Shown here in pieces: positions 1 to 6,746 of a stretch of DNA of 21,442 nucleotides. Source of the stretch: a virus. The stretch covers positions 1 through 21,442 of the IMG/VR virus record IMGVR_UViG_3300004448_001646. The stretch is one strand, 5' to 3'. Every line of letters starts with the position of its first letter. Positions within the stretch are counted from its first letter, which is position 1. The notes beneath the pieces were generated by a model. It was not told the DNA's origin. It searched no databases and saw nothing but the letters and a program-made list of their open reading frames with translations. Both the position numbers and the translations under genes were made by a program.

Positions 1-486
1 AAAACAAAAGCAAAAGACAAGACTGTTGTATCTATAGAGGACTACCAACAATGCATCGACATGATAACAAGGCTCGATGAATCGAAGGTACTCAACATAT
101 ACCTGGATGGGGACTATCAAGTAGAGTTCTTACAAGAACTTGAAATTGGCGCGGAGGTAGTTCCCTTCCGTGGTTTCCTTGACTGCCTCGGCAAAGGATT
201 CATAGCAGACAGTAAGTCTTCTCGTAGCGTGAAGGGATTCCCAAGAGATGTACGTGTATTCGGATACGACATACAAGCATTCCTGTACACACACGCATTC
301 GGAGTAAAGGATTTCTATTGGGTAGTGCAGGAGAAAGCATACCCGTATTTACCAGCAGTATATAAAGCATCAGAGGAAACCCTTGACTCTGGTAGACGTA
401 AAGTGGCTCGTGCCTTGAGCATAATCAAGGAACATTATGAGAATGACAAGCCATCGACTACGTTCTTTTTACAAGGGGAAATTTAA
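1..486 (+). CDS. PD-(D/E)XK nuclease, RecE/Cas4-like (partial, 5' end outside window)
   Basis: The frame is open from the first base, so the gene begins upstream; about 161 C-terminal residues are present. Counting from the window edge, the visible active-site pattern is GFLD (Asp61), a strand with AD-S-K (Asp70, Lys72) and a helix with YDIQ (Gln92). This is the usual D...DxK...Q order of RecE-like exonucleases and Cas4-like PD-(D/E)XK nucleases. The expected role is resection or processing of phage DNA ends during recombination and replication. It lies directly upstream of an SSB-like gene with a 13-bp gap, which fits a recombination pair. The in-frame ATG at 61 lies inside the fold and is not a likely start. 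The fold call is inference from motif spacing; the exact subfamily cannot be told from the C-terminal part. Confidence 0.8.
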   Translation, partial: KTKAKDKTVVSIEDYQQCIDMITRLDESKVLNIYLDGDYQVEFLQELEIGAEVVPFRGFLDCLGKGFIADSKSSRSVKGFPRDVRVFGYDIQAFLYTHAFGVKDFYWVVQEKAYPYLPAVYKASEETLDSGRRKVARALSIIKEHYENDKPSTTFFLQGEI

Positions 487-499
487 TCAATCAATTGCT

Positions 500-781
500 A
501 TGTCACAACAACAAAGCAAGGGAGTTTACATGGGATATGTAGGCGAACGCAAAGAGTTTGATAGTGGTGTTGTCAAGTACAACATCTCTTTCAAGGAAGA
601 TCAGTTGGATGAGATGAAGAAGTATCTAACGGGCGCAGGTAATGTGAACGTGGACTTCATCATTAAGACCGACGGAACTGCATTCACGAGTGTGTTCAAC
701 CCACGTGCAAACGGGGGAGCGAACACTCAAAGCCAAGCCGCTAAAGCAGTGGCTCAAGGCAACGACGGATTGCCGTTCTAA
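500..781 (+). CDS. Small SSB-like protein with SSB-type C-terminal tip
   Basis: This 93-residue protein has a beta-rich N-terminal part (residues about 8-70, with alternating hydrophobics in GVVKYNISF and VNVDFIIKTDG). A flexible Gly/Asn/Gln/Ala linker follows, and the last residues are NDGLPF. An acidic-hydrophobic tip ending in PF is the hallmark by which single-stranded DNA-binding proteins recruit recombination and replication partners. The likely role is coating ssDNA, or acting as annealing partner of the upstream nuclease. I chose the ATG at 500, 13 bp after the nuclease stop, rather than the in-frame ATG at 437, which would overlap the nuclease 3' end by 50 bp out of frame and add an unlikely basic leader. 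ATG 530 is another option. It is shorter than classical SSBs (about 110-180 residues), so a divergent OB fold or an accessory protein remains possible. Confidence 0.65.
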   Translation: MSQQQSKGVYMGYVGERKEFDSGVVKYNISFKEDQLDEMKKYLTGAGNVNVDFIIKTDGTAFTSVFNPRANGGANTQSQAAKAVAQGNDGLPF

Positions 782-790
782 ATTACTAGT

Positions 791-850
791 GCAAGGGAGG
801 GGATTCAATCATGTTAAGCAAAACTCCCCTGTTCAAGGGCCCCTCCCTGC
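791..850 (+). promoter_or_regulatory. GC-rich inverted repeats with alternative pairings (attenuator- or terminator-like)
   Basis: The 85-bp gap after the SSB-like gene contains AGGGAGGGG at 794-802 and its exact reverse complement CCCCTCCCT at 840-848, flanked by GC..GC pairs. Between them, TCCCCT (824-829) can pair with AGGGGA (798-803), and CCCT (826-829) with AGGG (836-839). The three pairings share bases and exclude each other, as in attenuators. No U-tract follows, only an AT-rich stretch up to the ATG at 867, so a classical intrinsic terminator is not supported. Function is inferred only from structure. Confidence 0.5.
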
Positions 851-866
851 ATTAATACTTTACATT

Positions 867-1064
867 ATGAATGGAAACTTTGGAGATAAAAGAAAGACGG
901 CTGGTGGTCAACACAGTGTGCGCACTTATAACATTAAATATAATAGACGAAAAAAAAGATGGCAACTAAACAAAGGAATAAGCCCAATCTTCAGCGCGAA
1001 GCAGAAGGAGGACGTAGAGTGGTGGTACAAGGAAGTGATAGCGAAGAACTGCGTAATATTCTAA
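867..1064 (+). CDS. Hypothetical small basic protein (65 aa), overlaps other frames
   Basis: Unrecognised. This frame encodes 65 residues with a basic N-terminal half (RRKKRW at about residue 31) and a C-terminal amphipathic stretch containing KQKEDVEWWYKEV, which reads like genuine protein sequence. It starts at the first ATG after the structured spacer and ends at 1064, immediately before the conserved core of the cyclotransferase frame. It competes with a 32-codon frame (ATG 871, stop 969) and with the N-terminal extension of the cyclotransferase ORF (from 959). The three cannot all be equally real in standard form. An A8 run at 950-957 lies in the overlap, so slippage or a sequence error could also join frames. 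Residue content favours this one moderately. Confidence 0.5.
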   Translation: MNGNFGDKRKTAGGQHSVRTYNIKYNRRKKRWQLNKGISPIFSAKQKEDVEWWYKEVIAKNCVIF

Positions 1065-1414
1065 TCGCTGTATACGGTACACTGAAGCGTGGCTTTGGTA
1101 ACAATATACTACTGAGCAATGCTATATACATTTCAAAAGCGAAGACGGAGAGACAATACCCTATGGTGGTACATGGATCTGGACTACCCTTTCTCGTAGA
1201 GAAACCTGGTGTAGGATTCAATGTAGATGTAGAACTATACTTGGTATCGGAGGATGAACTGAAAAGATTAGACATGTTGGAGGGACACCCCGATTGGTAC
1301 AAAAGAAAGAAGCGTGGAGCAGTGACACCAGAAGGCGAGACACTATTGCCTTACATATACTTTGCACCCGATGAGTACTATGACAAATCAGAGACGCTTC
1401 ATGAGTGCTACTAA
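959..1414 (+). CDS. Gamma-glutamylcyclotransferase-like (AIG2/GGCT fold) protein
   Basis: The recognisable domain starts at about residue 35 with AVYGTLKRG, the substrate-binding loop signature of the GGCT/GGACT/AIG2 family. It continues to LDMLEGHPDWYKR (residues 104-116), which matches the family's LDxxEG..xxY motif carrying the putative catalytic glutamate. Family members release 5-oxoproline from gamma-glutamyl or gamma-glutamylamine compounds; the substrate here is unknown. The first about 34 residues are low in hydrophobics and overlap a plausible small gene. The real start may therefore be GTG 1019 (or 1022), which sits 7 nt after a strong AGGAGG (1006-1011), giving about 131 residues. 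The 3' end overlaps the methyltransferase start by 14 bp. Small cyclotransferases recur in phages, often with unclear roles. Confidence 0.82.
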   Translation: MATKQRNKPNLQREAEGGRRVVVQGSDSEELRNILIAVYGTLKRGFGNNILLSNAIYISKAKTERQYPMVVHGSGLPFLVEKPGVGFNVDVELYLVSEDELKRLDMLEGHPDWYKRKKRGAVTPEGETLLPYIYFAPDEYYDKSETLHECY

Positions 1415-1955
1415 ATATTTTATAGAGATAGGCAGTTGTGATTTCGATACGCTCAACAACTTGGCTGACCAAGGATGGAAGGGTGCTATCGTTGATCCAA
1501 TTTCTGAGTACCTCAACGCTATACCTAGAAAAAAAAACGTCACATACATTAACTCCGCTGTTGATGTTAAGCGAGGTATAAGAACAATAGATGTGTTCAA
1601 CTCTGATGTTGTTGAAAAAGACCATGACTTTGCAGGCATGAGTGCGTTCAGAGAATATACAAACGAAAAAAACAAAAGCAAAGTTACACCTAGAAAGGTG
1701 TCTACTATTACCTATGAGGATGTATGTATGATGGCGAATGTGCCACGCATAGACCTACTCAAGGTTGACACAGAGGGACACGACTTTACTATACTTAAGA
1801 GTATAGATTACACAGGCCCATTTCGCCCAGCCTTAATCAAGGTAGAGCACAAGCATCAGCGTAACCCGTACGTTATGGAGTTATTCCTAAAGGACAAGGG
1901 GTACAAAACCTGGGTAGAATTAGATGACATTTACGCAATAGATACCAATACATAA
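1401..1955 (+). CDS. FkbM-family SAM-dependent methyltransferase
   Basis: This 184-residue protein begins with FIEIGSCDFDT (residues 7-17), the glycine-rich SAM-binding motif I. It carries the FkbM hallmark DLLKVDTEGHD (118-128), followed by IKVEHKH (146-152). FkbM enzymes O-methylate sugars or other small molecules. In phages and surface-polysaccharide loci they usually act on glycans. The ATG at 1401 overlaps the cyclotransferase stop by 14 bp; an in-frame ATG at 1362 would add a leader inside the upstream gene and is less likely. A glycosyltransferase in the same operon (5275-6240) suggests a shared glycan-modification role, though this is inference. It is somewhat shorter than typical stand-alone FkbM proteins (about 200-280 residues). 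Confidence 0.88.
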   Translation: MSATKYFIEIGSCDFDTLNNLADQGWKGAIVDPISEYLNAIPRKKNVTYINSAVDVKRGIRTIDVFNSDVVEKDHDFAGMSAFREYTNEKNKSKVTPRKVSTITYEDVCMMANVPRIDLLKVDTEGHDFTILKSIDYTGPFRPALIKVEHKHQRNPYVMELFLKDKGYKTWVELDDIYAIDTNT

Positions 1956-1957
1956 TT

Positions 1958-2185
1958 ATGGATAAGATTTGCAAGGAGATTTCCAGATCTCTCATGTGCC
2001 CTAGTGTACGCGCGCACGTGGATGAGCAACTAGAAAAACTAGCAGCACTCCACACTTCGTTTGGCACTAAAGGTAAGGGTGATACAAGAACCAAGAAGCA
2101 ACTTAAAGAAGCAGAGTCTGTACTATACAGGGAAATCAAGGCGGTTGCACCGGAGTATTATAAACGAATTATAATTGACAAGTAA
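1958..2185 (+). CDS. Hypothetical small helical protein (75 aa)
   Basis: No family recognised. The 75-residue product is rich in Lys, Glu and Ala, with a short linker (TKGKGDTRTKK) between two predicted helical segments. It has no membrane segment or signal peptide and only two cysteines near the N terminus (Cys5, Cys14). It follows the methyltransferase by 2 bp and precedes the DnaA-like gene by 12 bp, so it is co-transcribed with the replication block. Tight packing and natural residue content support it as a real gene. Confidence 0.65.
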   Translation: MDKICKEISRSLMCPSVRAHVDEQLEKLAALHTSFGTKGKGDTRTKKQLKEAESVLYREIKAVAPEYYKRIIIDK

Positions 2186-2197
2186 TGAGAAACTGAT

Positions 2198-2647
2198 ATG
2201 ACTGAGTATCAAATTGAAAGAAGTATAGAGCAGAACGCTATAACCCTAGCGACCTCTGTGTTCTCGAAGATTAACCGAGCACACAAAGAAAGTTTAAAAA
2301 TGAGCAGAAGGGATAGAGAGTTAGTGGAAACGAGGCAGATGATATGGGCTTATCTAAAAGAGAACACAAGGCTTACTATGTCCTACATGGGTAGTATATT
2401 CAATAGACACCACAGTACTGTGATAGCAGGTCTAAGGGTACACAACAAGAACATGGATGTGTTCAGCAATGGCAAGCCTATTAATCCCTTGTATGTAAGT
2501 AAGTATGAAGAGGGTTCAGTTATACTGGATCAGGCGCTCGCCCACACACGTGAGAAAAATAAATCACTAGTGTACCGAGTGGTGTTATACACTAACAATA
2601 CCGAGACCTTAGATAAGTATGAGATAGTAAACATAACTAAGGTATGA
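2198..2647 (+). CDS. DnaA domain IV-like DNA-binding protein
   Basis: This is a 149-residue protein whose residues about 33-83 match the helix-turn-helix DNA-binding domain IV of the initiator DnaA. The match includes ETRQMIWAYLKE (a helix of the 'aRqiamyL' type), MGSIFNRHHSTVIAGLR (the MGxxFxRxHSTV signature, residues 64-80) and a following helix. In DnaA this motif reads the TTATNCACA box. The AAA+ ATPase domain III is absent, so the protein cannot by itself act as a full initiator. It may recognise DnaA-box-like sequences in the phage origin, recruit or compete with host DnaA, or regulate transcription. The remaining C-terminal about 65 residues are unassigned. It sits four genes upstream of RusA and two upstream of the primase-helicase. 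Its stop overlaps the next start (ATGA). Confidence 0.8.
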   Translation: MTEYQIERSIEQNAITLATSVFSKINRAHKESLKMSRRDRELVETRQMIWAYLKENTRLTMSYMGSIFNRHHSTVIAGLRVHNKNMDVFSNGKPINPLYVSKYEEGSVILDQALAHTREKNKSLVYRVVLYTNNTETLDKYEIVNITKV

Positions 2648-2940
2648 CATGGGACTTAAGTGAGAAGCAACCCATACACTACTATAATGTAGATATTATA
2701 TGGCAGACCAAGCGTGGTAAAAAAATGTATACCAATAAATGGAAAGGCCTAGAGTGTGTGAGCAGAGCGAAAGACCTTAAGGGTTTGAATAAGGATAAGA
2801 AAGCATTACATTTCCTTGAGGGTCTTACAAAATTGACTGCTAAGAAACTTAACTTCAGAGTATACAAAATCAATAGCAAAGAGATAGTAGGGTACTCAGA
2901 GGTTCACAAAGAAAAAGACTACGACAATGAGTTCAAGTGA
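2644..2940 (+). CDS. Hypothetical protein (98 aa)
   Basis: Unrecognised. The N terminus looks like a small beta-sheet unit (HYYNVDIIWQTKRGKK), followed by lysine-rich helices. It has no transmembrane segment and no catalytic motif I can name. ATG 2644 overlaps the preceding stop by 4 bp (ATGA), and its own 3' end overlaps the primase-helicase start by 14 bp. This placement within a chain of overlapping replication genes strongly suggests a real, co-translated gene. A role as a replication accessory factor is inference from position only. Confidence 0.7.
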   Translation: MTWDLSEKQPIHYYNVDIIWQTKRGKKMYTNKWKGLECVSRAKDLKGLNKDKKALHFLEGLTKLTAKKLNFRVYKINSKEIVGYSEVHKEKDYDNEFK

Positions 2941-4717
2941 GACAATCACAATGTTTCCGTCTGTAACGGATATAGATAACCCACATTACACAACACTAGA
3001 TGAATCCCTCACACGTATACGTGAAGGAAAAAGTCAAGCCAAGGTCGAGCAAGTTAGAGCAGGCAATAAGGATGTAAAGAAAACCCTGCCTATCGCACTG
3101 TTCTCTGGTGTATTTGAAGGCAGAAGAGACAGCCAGATCCTGGGGCATAGCGGTATAATAGTATTGGACTTTGACCATATAGATGTAGAGGATTACAAGT
3201 CATTACTTGGCACCGATGATTACATACGTGCCTGTTGGACGTCTCCGAGTGGAGACGGATTGAAAGCACTTGTACAGGTTACAAATCCCGAGAGACACCG
3301 TGATCACTTCCGTGCGTTGCAAGCCTACTTCGATAGAACATATGGACTAGAGGTTGACCCTTCTGGAATAAATCTTTCGCGTGCTTGCTTTGAAAGTTAT
3401 GACCCAGACCTTGTAAGTAATGAAGACCCTCATGTGTTTGGGCTAATGCTTTCAGAAGGCAGTGAGCATCAAGAGGTAGTTCAGCGTGAGGCATACACCG
3501 ACTACGAGAAGTTAGATATTGTAGTACACATGATACGCAAGGCTGATGATGGAGATAAACATCGTACGCTTTTACGTGCTTCCATATTGTGTGGTGGATA
3601 CATCGCCGCAGGAAGGATGGAAGAGGACGAAGCACTGCGTGTTATGGAGCGTGAACTTGTACGTAGAGATGTACAAGACATAGACCTAGCACGTAAGACC
3701 ATGGGTGACGGCATCAACCAGGGTAAGACCATGCCTATCCGTGAGATTATTGATGACGAGAACAAGATTAAAAGAGAGTTCCGTATCAACGATGGAGACA
3801 TGTCTTTTATATCTTCGGATGCCACTGATCTGGAATGGATAAATGATTTCGCAACAGGTAAGATAGAGAAGGGACTTACCACCGGGCTAACAAACCTAGA
3901 TAAGTACTACTTGTTTAAGAAAGAGTTTACTATTATCAATGGTCACAGTAATGTGGGTAAGACAACAATGGCTTTATACTTAATGGTAACAGCATCCGTA
4001 CTGCACAAGTGGAGATGGATTATATATTCTTCAGAGAATAAAACAGCCGCTGTTAAGATGAGGTTGATGGAGTTCTTAGTTGATGTACCTGTTAGTGACA
4101 TGCACTATGAGGAAAGAGTCGCCGCATACAAGTGGGTGAACAAACATTTTACGATTATAAATAACAATCAAGTGTATAGTTACACCGACCTTATAGTATT
4201 TGCTGAGAAACTTATACGACAAGAGCCATACGATGGTATATTGATTGACCCTTACAACTCACTGAAGACAACCATATCAAAGAACGCTCAACTATCTTCT
4301 CATGAGTATCACTACGAGGCCGCATCAGAACTACTCACGTTCAGCGTTAACAACAACATGGCAGTGTGGTTGAACACTCACTCAGTTACTGAGGCTCAAA
4401 GAATTAAAGGCCCCGATGGATTGCCTGTAGCACCGAGTGCGGCAATGACTGAAGGCGGCGGTAAGTTCGTGAATAGGGCCGATTCCTTCTTGACATTTCA
4501 TAGAAAAACGCAGTCAAACGACTACGATATACGCCAACGTACAGAGATTCATGTGCGTAAACAACGTAACCAAGAGACCGGTGGTCAGCCCACACCTTGG
4601 GACGATCCCGTAGTTCTTGAAATCAATAGTTCACGTACAGGTTTTAGGAATCTTGGTAGTAGTGAAAAAAGTTTTACTCCTTTAGCGTACAAGAACAGTA
4701 GTTTAGACTTATATTAG
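2927..4717 (+). CDS. Primase-helicase fusion (BT4734/VirE-N AEP-like primase plus DnaB-type ATPase)
   Basis: This 596-residue protein has two parts. Residues about 10-180 match the BT4734/VirE N-terminal domain, linked to archaeo-eukaryotic-type primases: IIVLDFDHID supplies the metal-binding Asp81 and Asp83, SPSGDGLKALV (106-116) is the conserved glycine turn, and NLSRACFESYDPD (149-161) carries the conserved Arg. A helical linker follows (about 190-280). Residues about 310-580 are a RecA/DnaB-like helicase core. Walker A is GHSNVGKTT (339-347), a catalytic Glu lies in SSE (370), Walker B is YDGILID (435-441), the sensor is NTHS (483-486), and RKQRNQETGG resembles a DnaB arginine-finger region. 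Together they would prime and unwind at the phage replication fork. The start overlaps the upstream gene by 14 bp. The architecture is common in Bacteroidetes phages and elements. Confidence 0.88.
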   Translation: MSSSETITMFPSVTDIDNPHYTTLDESLTRIREGKSQAKVEQVRAGNKDVKKTLPIALFSGVFEGRRDSQILGHSGIIVLDFDHIDVEDYKSLLGTDDYIRACWTSPSGDGLKALVQVTNPERHRDHFRALQAYFDRTYGLEVDPSGINLSRACFESYDPDLVSNEDPHVFGLMLSEGSEHQEVVQREAYTDYEKLDIVVHMIRKADDGDKHRTLLRASILCGGYIAAGRMEEDEALRVMERELVRRDVQDIDLARKTMGDGINQGKTMPIREIIDDENKIKREFRINDGDMSFISSDATDLEWINDFATGKIEKGLTTGLTNLDKYYLFKKEFTIINGHSNVGKTTMALYLMVTASVLHKWRWIIYSSENKTAAVKMRLMEFLVDVPVSDMHYEERVAAYKWVNKHFTIINNNQVYSYTDLIVFAEKLIRQEPYDGILIDPYNSLKTTISKNAQLSSHEYHYEAASELLTFSVNNNMAVWLNTHSVTEAQRIKGPDGLPVAPSAAMTEGGGKFVNRADSFLTFHRKTQSNDYDIRQRTEIHVRKQRNQETGGQPTPWDDPVVLEINSSRTGFRNLGSSEKSFTPLAYKNSSLDLY

Positions 4718-4720
4718 AGG

Positions 4721-5095
4721 GTGGATGAAGTCACCGAAATCAAATTGGAGTTACCAAAGCCGCCTTCGCTTAATCAATTTTACAGTGGGAGGCATTACGC
4801 GGTACGCTCAAAGTACAAAAAAACTTACTGGGAAAAAATCCAAAAGGTTCTTGAAGGATTTGATAAGTGGCACATGGAGTCTATGTCTATTCATGTGTAC
4901 TACAATTGCCGTTATGATGTTGATAACGCTATTTGTTGCAGTAAATTTCTTGCTGATTATCTACGAAACAATGGTTATATTGATGACGATAGTCCTAGAT
5001 TTTTCACATCACAGTCTACGCATTACGACGGGACGGTGGCCAAGGACACGTTTGTAGCAAAAATTAAAGCGCATGGATACGAAACTCTTAAGTAA
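4721..5095 (+). CDS. rusA: RusA-like Holliday junction resolvase
   Basis: This 124-residue protein matches the RusA fold and usual length (about 120). The N-terminal strand LPKPPSLNQFYSGRHY leads to the metal-binding RYDVDNA (Asp66 and Asp68 with Asn69), a helix with Lys75 and Asp79 in SKFLADYL, and a third acidic cluster GYIDDDS (88-90). RusA dimers cut four-way DNA junctions symmetrically, resolving recombination or replication intermediates before packaging. The start is GTG 4721, 3 bp after the primase-helicase stop. The ATG at 4725 belongs to another frame that is a shadow, and no nearer in-frame ATG keeps the N-terminal strand. The 3' end overlaps the next gene by 23 bp. Confidence 0.85.
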   Translation: MDEVTEIKLELPKPPSLNQFYSGRHYAVRSKYKKTYWEKIQKVLEGFDKWHMESMSIHVYYNCRYDVDNAICCSKFLADYLRNNGYIDDDSPRFFTSQSTHYDGTVAKDTFVAKIKAHGYETLK

Positions 5096-5297
5096 AGTTT
5101 ATTTCCTGGCAACTGCAAGAATGCAGGAGGCAGCCATAGAGTTGTATGAAGACCTACACACAAACAATGGCGAGGCTCGTACCGATGCTGAACGACTGCA
5201 TAACACCATACGTAAGTACAAGAGAAGCATAGACACAGAATTCGATTTAATAAGAGCCGCATTGTTAGAGCATTATGATGACGCTGATTTATCTTGA
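5073..5297 (+). CDS. Hypothetical small helical protein (74 aa)
   Basis: Unrecognised. It is almost entirely helical by composition, with alternating charged and hydrophobic residues (heptad-like segments around residues 8-30 and 40-70) and no Cys or membrane segment. It overlaps RusA by 23 bp at its start and the glycosyltransferase by 23 bp at its end. The nested overlaps imply translational coupling. Natural residue content over the full length, and the absence of a better frame in 5096-5274, support it as real. Confidence 0.68.
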   Translation: MDTKLLSKVYFLATARMQEAAIELYEDLHTNNGEARTDAERLHNTIRKYKRSIDTEFDLIRAALLEHYDDADLS

Positions 5298-6240
5298 TGG
5301 CCTAAATGGTATCAACTATCACAGACTAATGACACCATTCCTTAGACTAAAGGAAGAGGAAGGTCTGGAGATACACTTTATAGAAAACTTTAATGACCTT
5401 AAAGAGTTTGACCTTACAAAGGTGAAGAACCTTGTAGGCTCAAGAAGGTTCAGTGTTTCAAATCACAAAGCATTCAAGCAGTATCTGGTAGACAATGATG
5501 TCAAACTTATATTAGACAACGATGACTATTGGAAACTACCAAAGGATAATCCTGCTTACGAATACTACAAGAACCATCAGTCAAAAGATATCAAGGCGAG
5601 TATACTCATAGCCGATGAGATTTGGAGTCCCTCTGCGTTTCTTGTAGAGATAATGAAAGACATAAACCCTTCCGCTGTATACCGGGTGATACCGAATACC
5701 ATACATCAAAAGGAGGAGCAATGGGTTGATTGGGAAAAGGATATGCCTAAAGACTACAAGGTTCGCTTTGGATATCTCGGAGCCAATGGACATCAAAAAG
5801 ATTTAGAGCAGATGGGTATGACGTTTGAAGACCATGAGTTATATTGCATGGGTCTGATGGACTATCCAGAAAAGTTAAAAGCAAAGTATAGAATGAACCC
5901 TGTGGATATTACTCAGTACGCTAAGTTGTACAAGTTCTTCGATGTCTCCCTTAGCCCCTTGAAGGACTCCAAGTTCAACAAAAGCAAGTCTGAATTAAAA
6001 GTAGTTGAAGCAGGGTTCACTCGTACTGCAATCATAGCATCAAACGTAACGCCATATAAGGAGGTTATAAAGCACGAAGAGACAGGCATCTTGTGTGACA
6101 CACCAGAGGATTGGAAGAAGGCAGTAGAAGGGATGACGTTGGCTAAGGCCTGGAGACTTGGAAACAATCTATACGAGTACTGCAAAGAGCACTATGATTT
6201 ATCTACCATAAATAAACTAAGGCTCGAAGGACTCTCATGA
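5275..6240 (+). CDS. GT4-like glycosyltransferase
   Basis: This 321-residue protein is organised as a GT-B fold. The N-terminal Rossmann-like half contains LILDNDDYW (residues 78-86), the Asp-rich stretch seen in phage and capsule glycosyltransferases, and DEIWSPSAFL (114-123). The second half has RFGYLGANGHQKD (164-176), then KSELKVVEAGFTRTAII (238-254) and VTPYKEVIKHEETGIL (258-273). The latter two form the GT4 nucleotide-sugar site with its conserved Glu. It would transfer a sugar from an activated donor; the acceptor is not readable and could be host surface glycan, a virion protein or modified DNA. Start is ATG 5275 (an adjacent ATG at 5278 is equally possible), overlapping the preceding gene by 23 bp. 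It is slightly shorter than most GT4 enzymes. No membrane segment is seen. Confidence 0.85.
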   Translation: MMTLIYLDGLNGINYHRLMTPFLRLKEEEGLEIHFIENFNDLKEFDLTKVKNLVGSRRFSVSNHKAFKQYLVDNDVKLILDNDDYWKLPKDNPAYEYYKNHQSKDIKASILIADEIWSPSAFLVEIMKDINPSAVYRVIPNTIHQKEEQWVDWEKDMPKDYKVRFGYLGANGHQKDLEQMGMTFEDHELYCMGLMDYPEKLKAKYRMNPVDITQYAKLYKFFDVSLSPLKDSKFNKSKSELKVVEAGFTRTAIIASNVTPYKEVIKHEETGILCDTPEDWKKAVEGMTLAKAWRLGNNLYEYCKEHYDLSTINKLRLEGLS

Positions 6241-6746
6241 AGGATCAGATCCCACCATACCTAAAAGAATACGCCAATGACCTTACGTTAAGAAGGATAG
6301 AGGCTAATCGCAGAAGGTATAAGGGTACTCACAAACAGAGAAAGGGGACAAAGCAATCAGTATTATTAGGAGAGGTATCAAGAGAATATTACACAGAGTA
6401 TATAGGTATACTTGGTGAGTTGCTTATCCGTCATTACTTCGAAGTCACACCAGAGGTAACAAGATACACAGTGTCTACGCTGCTAAAAGAAACAAAGAAT
6501 GTTACCGATGACCCCGACATTATAGTAGAGTCCACGAAGATTAAGTACGGACTAAGTGTAAAGACTTGTGAGAAAACATTCAAGGCAAACAAGAGAGCCA
6601 TGGATAAAGAGGAGTCGGACATCGTGTTGTTTATCTTATTTACATCTCCAGAGGAATACCTATTTGCCGATTTCTCACCCGATGAAGTAAGGCTTTGGGA
6701 TGTAAGACACGCATACTCACCTTATTACGAAAAGAAACCTCTATAG
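6237..6746 (+). CDS. Candidate PD-(D/E)XK-fold nuclease (169 aa)
   Basis: No named family recognised, but the order of motifs fits a restriction-endonuclease-like fold. A helix carries GILGE (residues 57-61, putative first acid Glu61), then DDPDI (91-95, putative Asp94), and 12 residues later GLSVKT (106-111, putative catalytic Lys109). The position usually held by Glu/Asp in (D/E)XK is Ser107, an atypical but known kind of migration. The N-terminal about 45 residues are very basic (RRYKGTHKQRKGTK), suitable for DNA binding. It could be a second DNA-processing nuclease of the replication block. The start overlaps the glycosyltransferase stop (ATGA). It is the last long plus-strand gene before the convergence point. 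Confidence 0.55.
   Translation: MKDQIPPYLKEYANDLTLRRIEANRRRYKGTHKQRKGTKQSVLLGEVSREYYTEYIGILGELLIRHYFEVTPEVTRYTVSTLLKETKNVTDDPDIIVESTKIKYGLSVKTCEKTFKANKRAMDKEESDIVLFILFTSPEEYLFADFSPDEVRLWDVRHAYSPYYEKKPL

Noticed and set aside
437-499. Upstream ATG extension of the SSB-like gene
   Set aside because: It overlaps the nuclease 3' end out of frame by 50 bp and adds a basic segment not expected before the beta-rich fold.
791-850. tRNA-like appearance: GC-rich outer arms near both ends and a TTCAA near the 3' side
   Set aside because: Only 60 nt long, the T-arm does not close (G opposite G), and no anticodon or D arm can be drawn.
871-969. 32-codon ATG frame directly after the structured spacer
   Set aside because: Plausible but shorter than the competing 65-codon frame, with no other support; kept only as part of the overlapping-frame finding.
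2580-2595. TTATACACT resembling a DnaA box inside the DnaA-like gene
   Set aside because: Single degenerate site within coding sequence; no cluster of boxes that would mark an origin.
3279-3882. Two long minus-strand frames (118 and 126 codons) opposite the primase-helicase
   Set aside because: They lie entirely over a clearly conserved coding region and have shadow-like composition.
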